DNA of 64,000 nucleotides from Noviherbaspirillum sp. Root189 (GTDB taxonomy: Bacteria; Pseudomonadota; Gammaproteobacteria; Burkholderiales; Burkholderiaceae_D): positions 108,894 to 172,893 of the forward strand of contig NZ_LMHZ01000056.1 in the NCBI RefSeq assembly GCF_001428545.1. Direction: 5' to 3'. Of this stretch, positions 51,016-59,321 are shown piece by piece (positions within the stretch are counted from its first letter, which is position 1; each line of letters starts with the position of its first letter). A program made the translations under genes and the position numbers. Under the pieces are notes generated by a model. The model had not been told where the DNA came from. It saw only the letters and a list, made by a program, of their open reading frames with translations, and did no database searches.

Positions 51016-52416
51016 ATGTGCACAACGACGAACTCGCCTGAAACCATCGAGGCGCTGAAGAAATACTCAGGCCAGATCGAGCAGCTCGCACGGGATCTTG
51101 GGCTGGATTATTATCCGGTCGACTTTGAACTGGTGCCGAATAATTTCATGATGGAAATTGCAGTGTACGGCTTGCCCGTACGCATGCATCACTGGTCATT
51201 CGGCGTGCGCTACATCCACCAGTTGATCCGCCAAGGGATGGGCCACTCGCGCATTTTTGAAGTGATGTTTCCCGGCGACCCATGTCGCGCGTATCTGGTC
51301 AACGGCAATACGCTGCCGGAAAACACACTGGTCACCGCTCACGTGCTCGGGCATGCCGATTTTTCCAAGAACAATCATCTGTTCGCCAAGTTCATGGAAA
51401 TGGCGGGCGGTCACATCCTCGAACAAGCCGCGGCCCGCGCGCACCGGATCGAGACGGCGATTCAGGAGCACGGACAGGAACGCGTCGAAGCGGTGCTGGA
51501 TGCGGCGCTTGCGCTGGAGCCGCACATCGACATTAACCGCGAGCTTCATCGCCCACTCTACGCGGCCCCGGGACAGAAGGCCGAACCGCAACCGGACGTA
51601 GATCCCTTCCTCAAGCGTTTTCGCAGCTTGCCCGGCGAGAAGGCGCCGACGGATCATCATGCGACGGGCAAACGTGCCACTATTCCCCCGCAACCGGAAT
51701 ATGACTTGCTGTGGTTCATCGCCAACTACGCGCCGGATCTGGAAGGCTGGGAGCGCGACATTTTCCTCGCGGTCCGGGAAGAGTCGTTTTATTTCTACCC
51801 GGTATTTGCCTGCCAGATCATGAACGAAGGCTGGGCATCGTACTGGCACGCGCGGCTGTTGCGCGAAGCGGACTTCCTCCCGCATGACCTCTACCTGTCG
51901 GCGATCAAGGCGCACTCCGACGTCGTGCGCCCGTATGCGGCGGAGCGGCAACTGGCATTGGCGGTCAATCCGTATCACCTCGGCTTTTCGATGTGGGAAG
52001 ACATCATTGAAAAGCATGGACTGGACAATGCGCGCCGCATCATGAAAGAAGAAGATGACTTCGGCTTCGTACGTAACTATCTGACCAAGGAACTGATTGA
52101 GAAGCTGGAGCTGTTTGTCTACGAGGCCCGTAACGATGGCGACATTCGTATTGCGGACAACGACGTCCACGCAGTGCATGAGGCCATCCTGTCGCCGAAA
52201 TTCAACTACGGCGCCCCACGTATCGCGGCCAACAACCTGCACGTGGACGGCAGTCTGCAATTGCTGCATGACCACCAGAGCGACGGTCGCGGTATCGATC
52301 TTGCGCGCGCGGAACGTGTGCTCGAATACATCGGGCGCATCTGGCGTCGGCCGGTCACGCTGCATACCATTGGCGATCGCGGTGAAGCACGGGTCGTCAC
52401 CAGCAAGCGCATCTGA
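51016..52416 (+). CDS. SpoVR-family protein
   Basis: This 466-residue protein is SpoVR/YcgB, with YYPVDFELVPNNFM, HHWSFG, LWFIANYAPDLEGWERDI and NEGWASYWHARL, all family hallmarks. In Bacillus the family affects spore cortex; in proteobacteria it goes with prkA and yeaH. The gene follows yeaH by 36 bp and completes the operon. Confidence 0.93.
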   Translation: MCTTTNSPETIEALKKYSGQIEQLARDLGLDYYPVDFELVPNNFMMEIAVYGLPVRMHHWSFGVRYIHQLIRQGMGHSRIFEVMFPGDPCRAYLVNGNTLPENTLVTAHVLGHADFSKNNHLFAKFMEMAGGHILEQAAARAHRIETAIQEHGQERVEAVLDAALALEPHIDINRELHRPLYAAPGQKAEPQPDVDPFLKRFRSLPGEKAPTDHHATGKRATIPPQPEYDLLWFIANYAPDLEGWERDIFLAVREESFYFYPVFACQIMNEGWASYWHARLLREADFLPHDLYLSAIKAHSDVVRPYAAERQLALAVNPYHLGFSMWEDIIEKHGLDNARRIMKEEDDFGFVRNYLTKELIEKLELFVYEARNDGDIRIADNDVHAVHEAILSPKFNYGAPRIAANNLHVDGSLQLLHDHQSDGRGIDLARAERVLEYIGRIWRRPVTLHTIGDRGEARVVTSKRI

Positions 52417-52547
52417 CGCATCTGAAAGACGTTAAGGAAAGACGCTAATTCGGCAGTTGTGGAACAGCGCCGGAAGGGCCTGATTCTACTGCGAAGAACA
52501 TCGCATATATAATGGGCCAATCCCGCTTTGCACGATTGGCCTTTCCA

Positions 52548-53015
52548 ATGCGTCTTACCGATTACACCGACTATTCCCTGCGTGTGCTAATGTATCTTGG
52601 CATGCATCGTGATCGCGTGGTCACCATTCAGGACATTGCAGATGCCTACGATATCTCCAAGAGCCACCTGATGAAAATCGTTCATCAACTGGGTCTTGCG
52701 GGTCTGGTTGAAACGACCCGTGGCCGTAGCGGCGGGTTGCGTCTGGGGAAAGAGCCCGCAGCCATCAATATCGGCGACGTCGTGAAACTGACCGAGCCGG
52801 ATTTCAAAATGGTGGAATGCTTCGACACTGAAGCCAACGAATGCGTGCTCTCACCTTCGTGCCAGCTGCAAGGCGCACTGGCCAAGGCGACACAGGCCTA
52901 TCTGAGCGTGCTCGGCGAATTGACGCTCGCCGATATACTCAAGGGCAACGGCAGCCTGCGCAAACGCCAGATCATTCAGTTTCACAGCCGGGAAAAAGAA
53001 AAGGCCACGGCCTGA
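52548..53015 (+). CDS. nsrR: Rrf2-family regulator, NsrR-like
   Basis: This 155-residue protein starts RLTDYTDYSLRVLMYLG and has a winged helix with ISKSHLMKIVHQL, then three cysteines in C-x7-C-x5-C (CFDTEANECVLSPSC) that would bind an iron-sulfur cluster. NsrR represses nitric oxide defence genes until NO damages the cluster. The first spacing is longer than in E. coli NsrR. No NO-detoxifying gene is adjacent. Confidence 0.82.
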   Translation: MRLTDYTDYSLRVLMYLGMHRDRVVTIQDIADAYDISKSHLMKIVHQLGLAGLVETTRGRSGGLRLGKEPAAINIGDVVKLTEPDFKMVECFDTEANECVLSPSCQLQGALAKATQAYLSVLGELTLADILKGNGSLRKRQIIQFHSREKEKATA

Positions 53016-53062
53016 GCCGCTGCCCTCCGCGCTGTCGACCAGTTTTTGCAAACGGCGAACCC

Positions 53063-54262
53063 TCAGATCAGTTCACAGCGAATCGTCGCCGGTTCGCTGC
53101 GCAACTTCTGCAGCAAGTCTGCGGGAATCACCGCATCGACGTCCGTCATTACATAACCAATCGGCCCGCGCGTCTGCAGGTGCTGCGCGACGATGTTCAT
53201 TCCACTCGCTGCAAAATCGGCGTTCATGCGCGCGATGACGCCAGGCTCATTCCTGTGGACATGAAGCACGCGGCTCTTGGCTTCTTTTACAAGATGGCGA
53301 ATTTCCGGGAAATTAACAGCCCAGCGCGTCGTGCCGGCCTTGAGGAAACGCGCCAGCTTGTCCGACACCTCCCGGCCAATGTTTTCCTGGGCTTCTTCGG
53401 TACTGCCACCGATATGTGGCGTCAGGATGACATTGTCCAGCCCGCGTAAAGGAGAAATAAACTCTTCCTTTTCATTTTTCGGTTCTGCCGGAAATACGTC
53501 GAGCGCCGCGCCCGCCAGTCGCTTTTCGCGCAAGGCCGTATTCAGGCCATCGATATCGACCACACCGCCGCGCGACGCATTGATCAGTACCGCAGTCGGT
53601 TTCATCAGACCAATGCGCTCCGCCGTCATCAGGTTTTCCGTTGTGCTGCCGCCTGGCACATGTAAAGTGACGATGTCGGCCGTTGCCAGCAAGTCGTCCA
53701 GTGTCGGCATGGGACGAGCGTTACCCAGCGGCAGCTTGCTCTCCACGTCGTAATAATTGACCCGCATGCCGACGCTTTCGGCGAGGATGCCGACCTGGGC
53801 GCCGATGTTGCCATAGCCGATGATGCCGAGCACCTTGTTCCGTACTTCATAGGCGCCCTGTGCGCTTTTATCCCATTGGCCCCGATGGGTCTTCGCATTT
53901 TTTTCAGGGATACGACGCAGCAAGAGAATCGCCTGTGCAATGACCAGTTCGGCAACCGAACGGGTATTGGAAAATGGTGCGTTAAATACTGGAATACCTT
54001 GCGCCGCAGCGGCCGTCAGGTCAACCTGATTGGTACCGATGCAAAAGCACCCAATTGCTTTCAGGCGCGGTAACTGTTGCAAGGTATCGGCCGACACGTG
54101 GGTAGCGGAACGGATCCCAACCATATCGACGTCGGCAAGGACGCGTTTGAGTTCATCCGGCTTGAGTGCGGTGGGCATCTGGACGATATCCGTGAAGCCT
54201 TCCGCTTGAAGATGTTCCACTGCGCTTTGATGGATTTTTTCGAGTAAGACGATTTTTGCCAT
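53063..54262 (-). CDS. serA: D-3-phosphoglycerate dehydrogenase
   Basis: This 399-residue protein has the D-isomer 2-hydroxyacid dehydrogenase fold with GIIGYGNIGAQVG for NAD, INASRGGVVD and the Glu/His pair, then an ACT domain in the last about 80 residues, which senses serine. It makes phosphohydroxypyruvate, the first step of serine synthesis. The ferredoxin reductase gene is divergent, 47 bp away. Confidence 0.92.
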   Translation of the reverse strand: MAKIVLLEKIHQSAVEHLQAEGFTDIVQMPTALKPDELKRVLADVDMVGIRSATHVSADTLQQLPRLKAIGCFCIGTNQVDLTAAAAQGIPVFNAPFSNTRSVAELVIAQAILLLRRIPEKNAKTHRGQWDKSAQGAYEVRNKVLGIIGYGNIGAQVGILAESVGMRVNYYDVESKLPLGNARPMPTLDDLLATADIVTLHVPGGSTTENLMTAERIGLMKPTAVLINASRGGVVDIDGLNTALREKRLAGAALDVFPAEPKNEKEEFISPLRGLDNVILTPHIGGSTEEAQENIGREVSDKLARFLKAGTTRWAVNFPEIRHLVKEAKSRVLHVHRNEPGVIARMNADFAASGMNIVAQHLQTRGPIGYVMTDVDAVIPADLLQKLRSEPATIRCELI

Positions 54263-54309
54263 TGCCTGCCCTTGAATAAAGATTCACGTACAATATATCT
54301 TAAATATTC

Positions 54310-55134
54310 ATGGTGCGTTGCCTGTCACGCCAGATACAAATGCTGAATGAAGAACTCATTGCGTCGAAAGCGACGACCGAATCGATCACCGGGATGAAAT
54401 GGTGGAACGATAGGCTGCTCACGTTTACGACCACACGTCCTGAAAATTATTCCTTCGTTGCAGGCCAGTATGCACGCCTTGGCCTGCGTGACGACAACGG
54501 GATTATCTGGCGCGCTTTTTCGATGGTTTCGGCGCCTGCGGAAACAGCGACCCTGGAGTTCTACGGCATCATTGTTGCCCATGGCTTGTTCACCACGCGA
54601 CTGAAGAGCCTGCGTACGGGCGACCCTATTCTCCTAGAAAAACAGCGTTACGGCTTCATGACCCCGGACCGTTTCAAAGACGGCAGCGATCTGTGGATGC
54701 TATCGACCGGAACAGGCGTCGGCCCGTATATCTCAATGCTGCGCGATCCCTATGTCTGGCAGCATTTCCGCAATCTGGTTCTCGTACACTGCGTGCGACA
54801 TGCCAATGAATTTGCTTATACGGAAGAACTTGAACGCCTGTGCCGTGAACCGGCTTTTGGCTCCTCGGCGCAGCTCCACGTGGTGCGTTCGGTGACACGA
54901 GAAACGAGTCTTCCGGCAAATGCACCTTATCTGCAAGGCCGAATCACGACCTTGCTCGAGGACGGTAGGCTGGAGAAGGCGGCGGGAGTGCCACTTTCTA
55001 TGAACACCTCGCGAATCATGATGTGCGGCAATCCGGAGATGATCGACGACATGCGCGCCCTTTTGCACCAGCGTGGCATGCGACCGGACCGCCGCGCGAC
55101 GCCGGGACAGTATGTAACCGAGAACTATTGGTAG
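54310..55134 (+). CDS. fpr: Ferredoxin-NADP reductase
   Basis: This 274-residue protein has the FAD-binding RAFSMVSAP, the NADP-binding STGTGVGPYISMLRD and the C-terminal YVTENYW, all typical of subclass I bacterial Fpr. It moves electrons between NADPH and ferredoxin or flavodoxin. The Met at 54340 (MLNEELIASK) may be the real start, as the first ten residues are not family-like. No clear ribosome site helps to decide. Confidence 0.9.
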   Translation: MVRCLSRQIQMLNEELIASKATTESITGMKWWNDRLLTFTTTRPENYSFVAGQYARLGLRDDNGIIWRAFSMVSAPAETATLEFYGIIVAHGLFTTRLKSLRTGDPILLEKQRYGFMTPDRFKDGSDLWMLSTGTGVGPYISMLRDPYVWQHFRNLVLVHCVRHANEFAYTEELERLCREPAFGSSAQLHVVRSVTRETSLPANAPYLQGRITTLLEDGRLEKAAGVPLSMNTSRIMMCGNPEMIDDMRALLHQRGMRPDRRATPGQYVTENYW

Positions 55135-55169
55135 AACGGCAGATAAGGTTCGCGCAATACCAAAAGCCG

Positions 55170-56585
55170 TCAGCTCGTTGCCAGCAGCGCCGGTGCGGTT
55201 GCCTCAAGGTAGGGTATCCACACCATGAATTCTGAACCGCGCTCGGGCACACTGGCAACCGTCATTGCCCCGCCGTGCAAATCGACTAGTTGCTTGACGA
55301 GTGCAAGTCCAAGCCCTGTGCCTTCGTATTTACGGGCCATGCCGCTGTCCAGTTGTACGAAGGGCTGGAACAAGCGGCCGAGATCTTCATCACTGATGCC
55401 GATGCCAGTGTCGATCACGCAAATCGTAATGAATTGCCGCGCGTCGGGCGCGATGGTGGATTCGTCGCCGACAAGGCGCCGGCCCGCCAGCTGCTCGCGC
55501 TCCATGCGACACATGCGCAACGTAACGCTGCCGCTGGCCGGAGTGAACTTGACCGCATTCGAAACAAGATTGAAGACAATCTGCCGCGTCTTGCGCTGAT
55601 CGAGCATGGTCCACCCCAGGTTTTCCAGTTCGAGCCGCAAGTGAATCTGCCCGATCGCCGCCTTTTCCCTGAAGACCGCCATCGTTCCTTGCAACAATCG
55701 CTGGATATCGGTCGGCTCCAGTTCGAGTTCCATTTTTCCAGCTTCGATTTTCGACAGGTCGAGAATGTCATTGATCAGCGAGAGCAAGTGTTTCCCGCTG
55801 TCAAAGACATCACCCACAGCTTCCTCCTGGGCAGATTCGAGCGGTCCCAGCAGCCCCGTTTTCAGCGCCTCGGAAAAGCCAATGATCGCGTTGAGTGGCG
55901 TGCGTAACTCATGCGACATGTTGGCGAGGAATTCCGACTTCATGCGGCTCGCTTGTTCCAGTTGCAGGTTCTGATGGGCGATTTCCCGGTTGGTGGCTTC
56001 GAGTTGCGCGGCATGTTGTGCCAGGCGTACGTTCAATTCATTGACCTGGCGCTCACGCGCCTGCAACTGTTCATTGACCAGTACGGCTTGTTCATAAGTG
56101 GACACCAGCAAATCCAGGATCTGCTGCTTTTCTGCGGTGATGTGGTGTTGTGCGCCATTCAGGTAGACGACAATGCCCTCGCCTGCCTCGTGGTTCTGAC
56201 GCAGCCTGCGGTTCATCAGTACCTGTTCGATCCGGGCCAGCAGGTAATCATCAGCATACGGCTTGCGGATGAAGTTGTCGGCGCCACACTCCAGGCCGCG
56301 CACGATATCTTCGGGATCGATCAGCGAGGTCACGAGAATGACAGGGATATCACGCAATGCCGGATCGGACTTGAGCGCATGGCACAAGCCGTAGCCATCA
56401 AGTTCAGGCATGACAATATCGGACAACACCAGATGGGGCTTGCGCTGTCGGATTGCCTCAAGGGCGAGGCGTCCATTGCCCGCCACTCGCGCCACATATC
56501 CTTTGCCCTCCAGCAAATATCTTAATTTCCCCGCCTGTGTGGGGCTGTCTTCCGCGATGAGTATCTCAGTCAATTCTTCGTGCAT
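55170..56585 (-). CDS. Receiver-histidine kinase signalling protein
   Basis: This 471-residue soluble protein begins with a receiver domain (ILIAEDSPTQAGKLRYLL, LVLSDIVMPELDGYGL with the Asp), then a coiled coil (about 170-235), a HisKA domain with ANMSHELRTPLNAIIGFSEAL, and HATPase motifs DTGIGISDEDLG and GTGLGLALVKQL. The order receiver-first suggests it takes phosphate from another kinase and passes it on. The start may lie a few residues in. Confidence 0.87.
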   Translation of the reverse strand: MHEELTEILIAEDSPTQAGKLRYLLEGKGYVARVAGNGRLALEAIRQRKPHLVLSDIVMPELDGYGLCHALKSDPALRDIPVILVTSLIDPEDIVRGLECGADNFIRKPYADDYLLARIEQVLMNRRLRQNHEAGEGIVVYLNGAQHHITAEKQQILDLLVSTYEQAVLVNEQLQARERQVNELNVRLAQHAAQLEATNREIAHQNLQLEQASRMKSEFLANMSHELRTPLNAIIGFSEALKTGLLGPLESAQEEAVGDVFDSGKHLLSLINDILDLSKIEAGKMELELEPTDIQRLLQGTMAVFREKAAIGQIHLRLELENLGWTMLDQRKTRQIVFNLVSNAVKFTPASGSVTLRMCRMEREQLAGRRLVGDESTIAPDARQFITICVIDTGIGISDEDLGRLFQPFVQLDSGMARKYEGTGLGLALVKQLVDLHGGAMTVASVPERGSEFMVWIPYLEATAPALLATS

Positions 56586-56720
56586 GCCGTCGTATTCATG
56601 TAATGTCAGTTCACTGCCTGCCCGCCCACCTTGCTATTGACTGATCGTTTTCCTGATTGGTGCCCGCCGACGGTGCGGCAAGCGTTGACGTCCAGACGGT
56701 CGCACTAATGCCTAATGCCT

Positions 56721-58574
56721 TCAATCGCACGGCGACTTTCTTGACATTGGCAGGGCTGCGCTATTCGACAGCAGGACGCGCACATCTTCCGGCGGAACGG
56801 GCTTGCTGAAAAAATAACCCTGCATCTCGTCGCAACCCTGCTCAAGCAGATAGTGTAACTGCTCTTCGGTCTCTACTCCTTCCGCAATGGTATGGAGCCG
56901 TAATGCCTTGGCCATGGCAAGTATCGCACGGACCAACTCGGCGCTCCCTGCGTGCTCGATCATGTCATTGACAAATGAACGATCGATCTTGAGCCGGTCC
57001 ATTGGATAGCGACGTAAATAGCTGAGCGAGCAATAGCCGGTGCCAAAGTCATCCAGTGACAGTGTGACGCCAAGTGCCTTGAGTTCATGCATCGCGCCTA
57101 TCGTGGCTTCGGCATTTTCCAGGATCAGGCTTTCGGTCAGTTCGAGTTCCAGCCATCGGGCATCAAGTCCGGTCGACTTCAACGCCGAGCACACTACGGA
57201 CGTCAGGTTCGCCATCCTGAACTGCAAGGCCGACACATTCACCGCCATTCGCACTGACGGCAGACCACTGTCTTGCCACTCCCTGGCTTGGGCGCAGGCC
57301 GTTTGCAATACCCATGCGCCGACCTGGGGCATCAGGCCGCATTCTTCCAGCAAGGGGATGAAAACGCCGGGCGACAACATGCCGCGCTCGGGATGCTGCC
57401 ACTGCAATAGCGCTTCCATGCCAACCATGTGCCCGGAATTGATGTCGAGCTGCGGCTGATAATACAAACGGAACTCTTCCCGTTCGAGTGCCTTGTGCAG
57501 CTCGATCTCCATCTGTACGCGCTGCTCAGACCCGTGGTCCAGCTCAGAACTGTACAAGCGGTAGCCGTAGCCGGCGCCGGTACTGTCCGCCGCGACGCGC
57601 GCGCGCCGTAAAAGCTGCGCCGGGTCCGTTTCCTGATCCGGATATCGCACCACGCCAACCGACGCATGCAGGAAGATCTCGCCGCCACTGAAGGCCAGCG
57701 GCTCCTCCACCAGATGCAAGATATCCTGTGCAAGGATGTCGATGCTGCCATCTCCAGCCGGGGTCGGAACGGCCAGAACAAATTCATCCTGTGCGAGCGT
57801 CGCCAGGAACCCTTCGTTGCCGCGAAAGGCATCCAGCCTGGAGGCTAACGAGCGCAACACGCCTTCCGCTATCGGGCGGCTGAACGCCTCGGTCACCTTA
57901 TCGACGCGATGCACGCGGATATCGAGAACAAGCATGTCACCGAGGCGTCGGGCAAGGACCGGCAGACGCTCATCGAGTAGTGCCCGGTTGGGCATGCCGG
58001 TTTGCGCGTCGTAGAACGCGAGGTAATACAGCTTCGATTCGGCGGCCAGCCTGCGCTGGTCATTCAAGATATGACCAAGCGAAAAACCAATATCGTCAGC
58101 GACCTCGTGCATCAACTCAACCACGGTGTCATCGAAGCATTCCGTCTGGTCCGTATAGAGCAGGAAAACGCCGATAGCCTTGCCGTCTTCGGATAGCGGA
58201 AGACCGGCCATCCCGTGGAAGCCCCGGTTGAACAGCTCCAGACGCCCCATGTGGTCTGGCAGCGTCATGAGGTCGTTGTAAATGCACAGGCGGCCGCTCT
58301 GGCGGACGACATCCGCCAGGCCGCCACTGGCCACAAGACTGGCTTCGTCGCCACAGGGATCGCCATGGGAAGTCATGAGGCGAATATCGCCGCTGACTGA
58401 ATCCACCATCCCGATCCAGGCAAAACGAAACATGCCGCATTCCACGGCGCTCCGGCATGCCTCGCGGTACAGGGTATCGGGGGACTCGGCACGGATGATC
58501 GTGCGATTGATCCGGCTGAGCATGGTCAGCACACGGTTGGCGCGATCCAGGCTAGCGATGTTCTTTTTCTTCAT
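56721..58574 (-). CDS. GAF-degenerate GGDEF-EAL phosphodiesterase
   Basis: This 617-residue protein has a GAF domain (about 20-165), a GGDEF-like domain whose active motif is LAQDEF instead of GGDEF, and an EAL domain with MEALLQWQHP and DDFGTGYCSLSYLRR, both intact. It should break cyclic-di-GMP but not make it. It overlaps the response regulator gene (ATGA), so both are coupled. Confidence 0.86.
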   Translation of the reverse strand: MKKKNIASLDRANRVLTMLSRINRTIIRAESPDTLYREACRSAVECGMFRFAWIGMVDSVSGDIRLMTSHGDPCGDEASLVASGGLADVVRQSGRLCIYNDLMTLPDHMGRLELFNRGFHGMAGLPLSEDGKAIGVFLLYTDQTECFDDTVVELMHEVADDIGFSLGHILNDQRRLAAESKLYYLAFYDAQTGMPNRALLDERLPVLARRLGDMLVLDIRVHRVDKVTEAFSRPIAEGVLRSLASRLDAFRGNEGFLATLAQDEFVLAVPTPAGDGSIDILAQDILHLVEEPLAFSGGEIFLHASVGVVRYPDQETDPAQLLRRARVAADSTGAGYGYRLYSSELDHGSEQRVQMEIELHKALEREEFRLYYQPQLDINSGHMVGMEALLQWQHPERGMLSPGVFIPLLEECGLMPQVGAWVLQTACAQAREWQDSGLPSVRMAVNVSALQFRMANLTSVVCSALKSTGLDARWLELELTESLILENAEATIGAMHELKALGVTLSLDDFGTGYCSLSYLRRYPMDRLKIDRSFVNDMIEHAGSAELVRAILAMAKALRLHTIAEGVETEEQLHYLLEQGCDEMQGYFFSKPVPPEDVRVLLSNSAALPMSRKSPCD

Positions 58575-58963
58575 CCGCCGCTGTTGCCCTTCATCAGATC
58601 TGCCATACCACGAGAGAGTTGCCAGCGATCGATCGGTTTGACAATCAGCTTATCGGCACCCGATGCAAGCATCCTGTTGCGTGCTGCGGGATCATCGAGT
58701 GAGGACACGATCAATACGGGAATAGCCTGTGTCCGCACATTGCTTTTCAGCGCGCGTGCAACTTCAAATCCATCCATTTCCGGCATCATCAAGTCCAGCA
58801 GGACCAGATCCGGCTGATGTTCGATGGCGATGGCCAATCCGGCTTCGCCGCTTCCAGCCACAAGGGTTTGGTAACCGTCGGCTTGCACAAACACTTCGAG
58901 AAGCCTGCGATTGCGTACTTCGTCATCGACGATCAGGATCGTCGATTTGCGGGGATCTTCCAT
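58571..58963 (-). CDS. Stand-alone response regulator
   Basis: This 130-residue receiver has STILIVDDEVRNRRLLEV, the phospho-acceptor Asp in LVLLDLMMPEMDGFEVA, SSLDD and KPIDRW. Its stop overlaps the start of the EAL protein gene by 4 nt, so it probably feeds a signal to that protein. The Met at 58963 starts the family-like part; 59005 is an open alternative. Confidence 0.85.
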   Translation of the reverse strand: MEDPRKSTILIVDDEVRNRRLLEVFVQADGYQTLVAGSGEAGLAIAIEHQPDLVLLDLMMPEMDGFEVARALKSNVRTQAIPVLIVSSLDDPAARNRMLASGADKLIVKPIDRWQLSRGMADLMKGNSGG

Positions 58964-59321
58964 GACACTGCTTTCAATTACCGTCTTGCGCGGACCTCCG
59001 CTCAAGGATACAAGCCTGGAACATCGGGCCTGCGCATCGTTTCGACTATAAACGCAACAAGATACATCCGGTATCCCATAACTATGGAAGGACGAGACCC
59101 TCCGTCGTCAATGTTGCTCTACGACAATTAACGTGTTTTGACATTCGTCAAGCAAGGTGCCATTTGGATGCTGTTTTTCCCGGGTCGCGCAAACAGGGGG
59201 CAGAAAGCCAAAAAACAAAAAGCCCGGACCATGCCGGGCCGGGCTTTTCTCTTGATGCTTCACTGACCGATAAATTCGGCCAGCGATTCTGCTAACGTCA
59301 GCGCATCAGGACATCAGGACA
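58964..59321. other. Intergenic region with terminator
   Basis: About 358 bp without a gene. It holds the terminator at 59210-59245 and a short tandem of CATCAGGA (59304-59325) at the stop of the beta-oxidation gene. Confidence 0.5.
59210..59245 (-). terminator. Terminator of the beta-oxidation gene
   Basis: AGCCCGG (59221-59227) pairs with CCGGGCT (59239-59245); on the minus strand the stem is followed by a T-rich run (complement of 59210-59220). Confidence 0.82.

Noticed and set aside
51196..52365. 389-codon frame on the - strand
   Set aside because: It is antisense to the SpoVR-family gene and has no domain.
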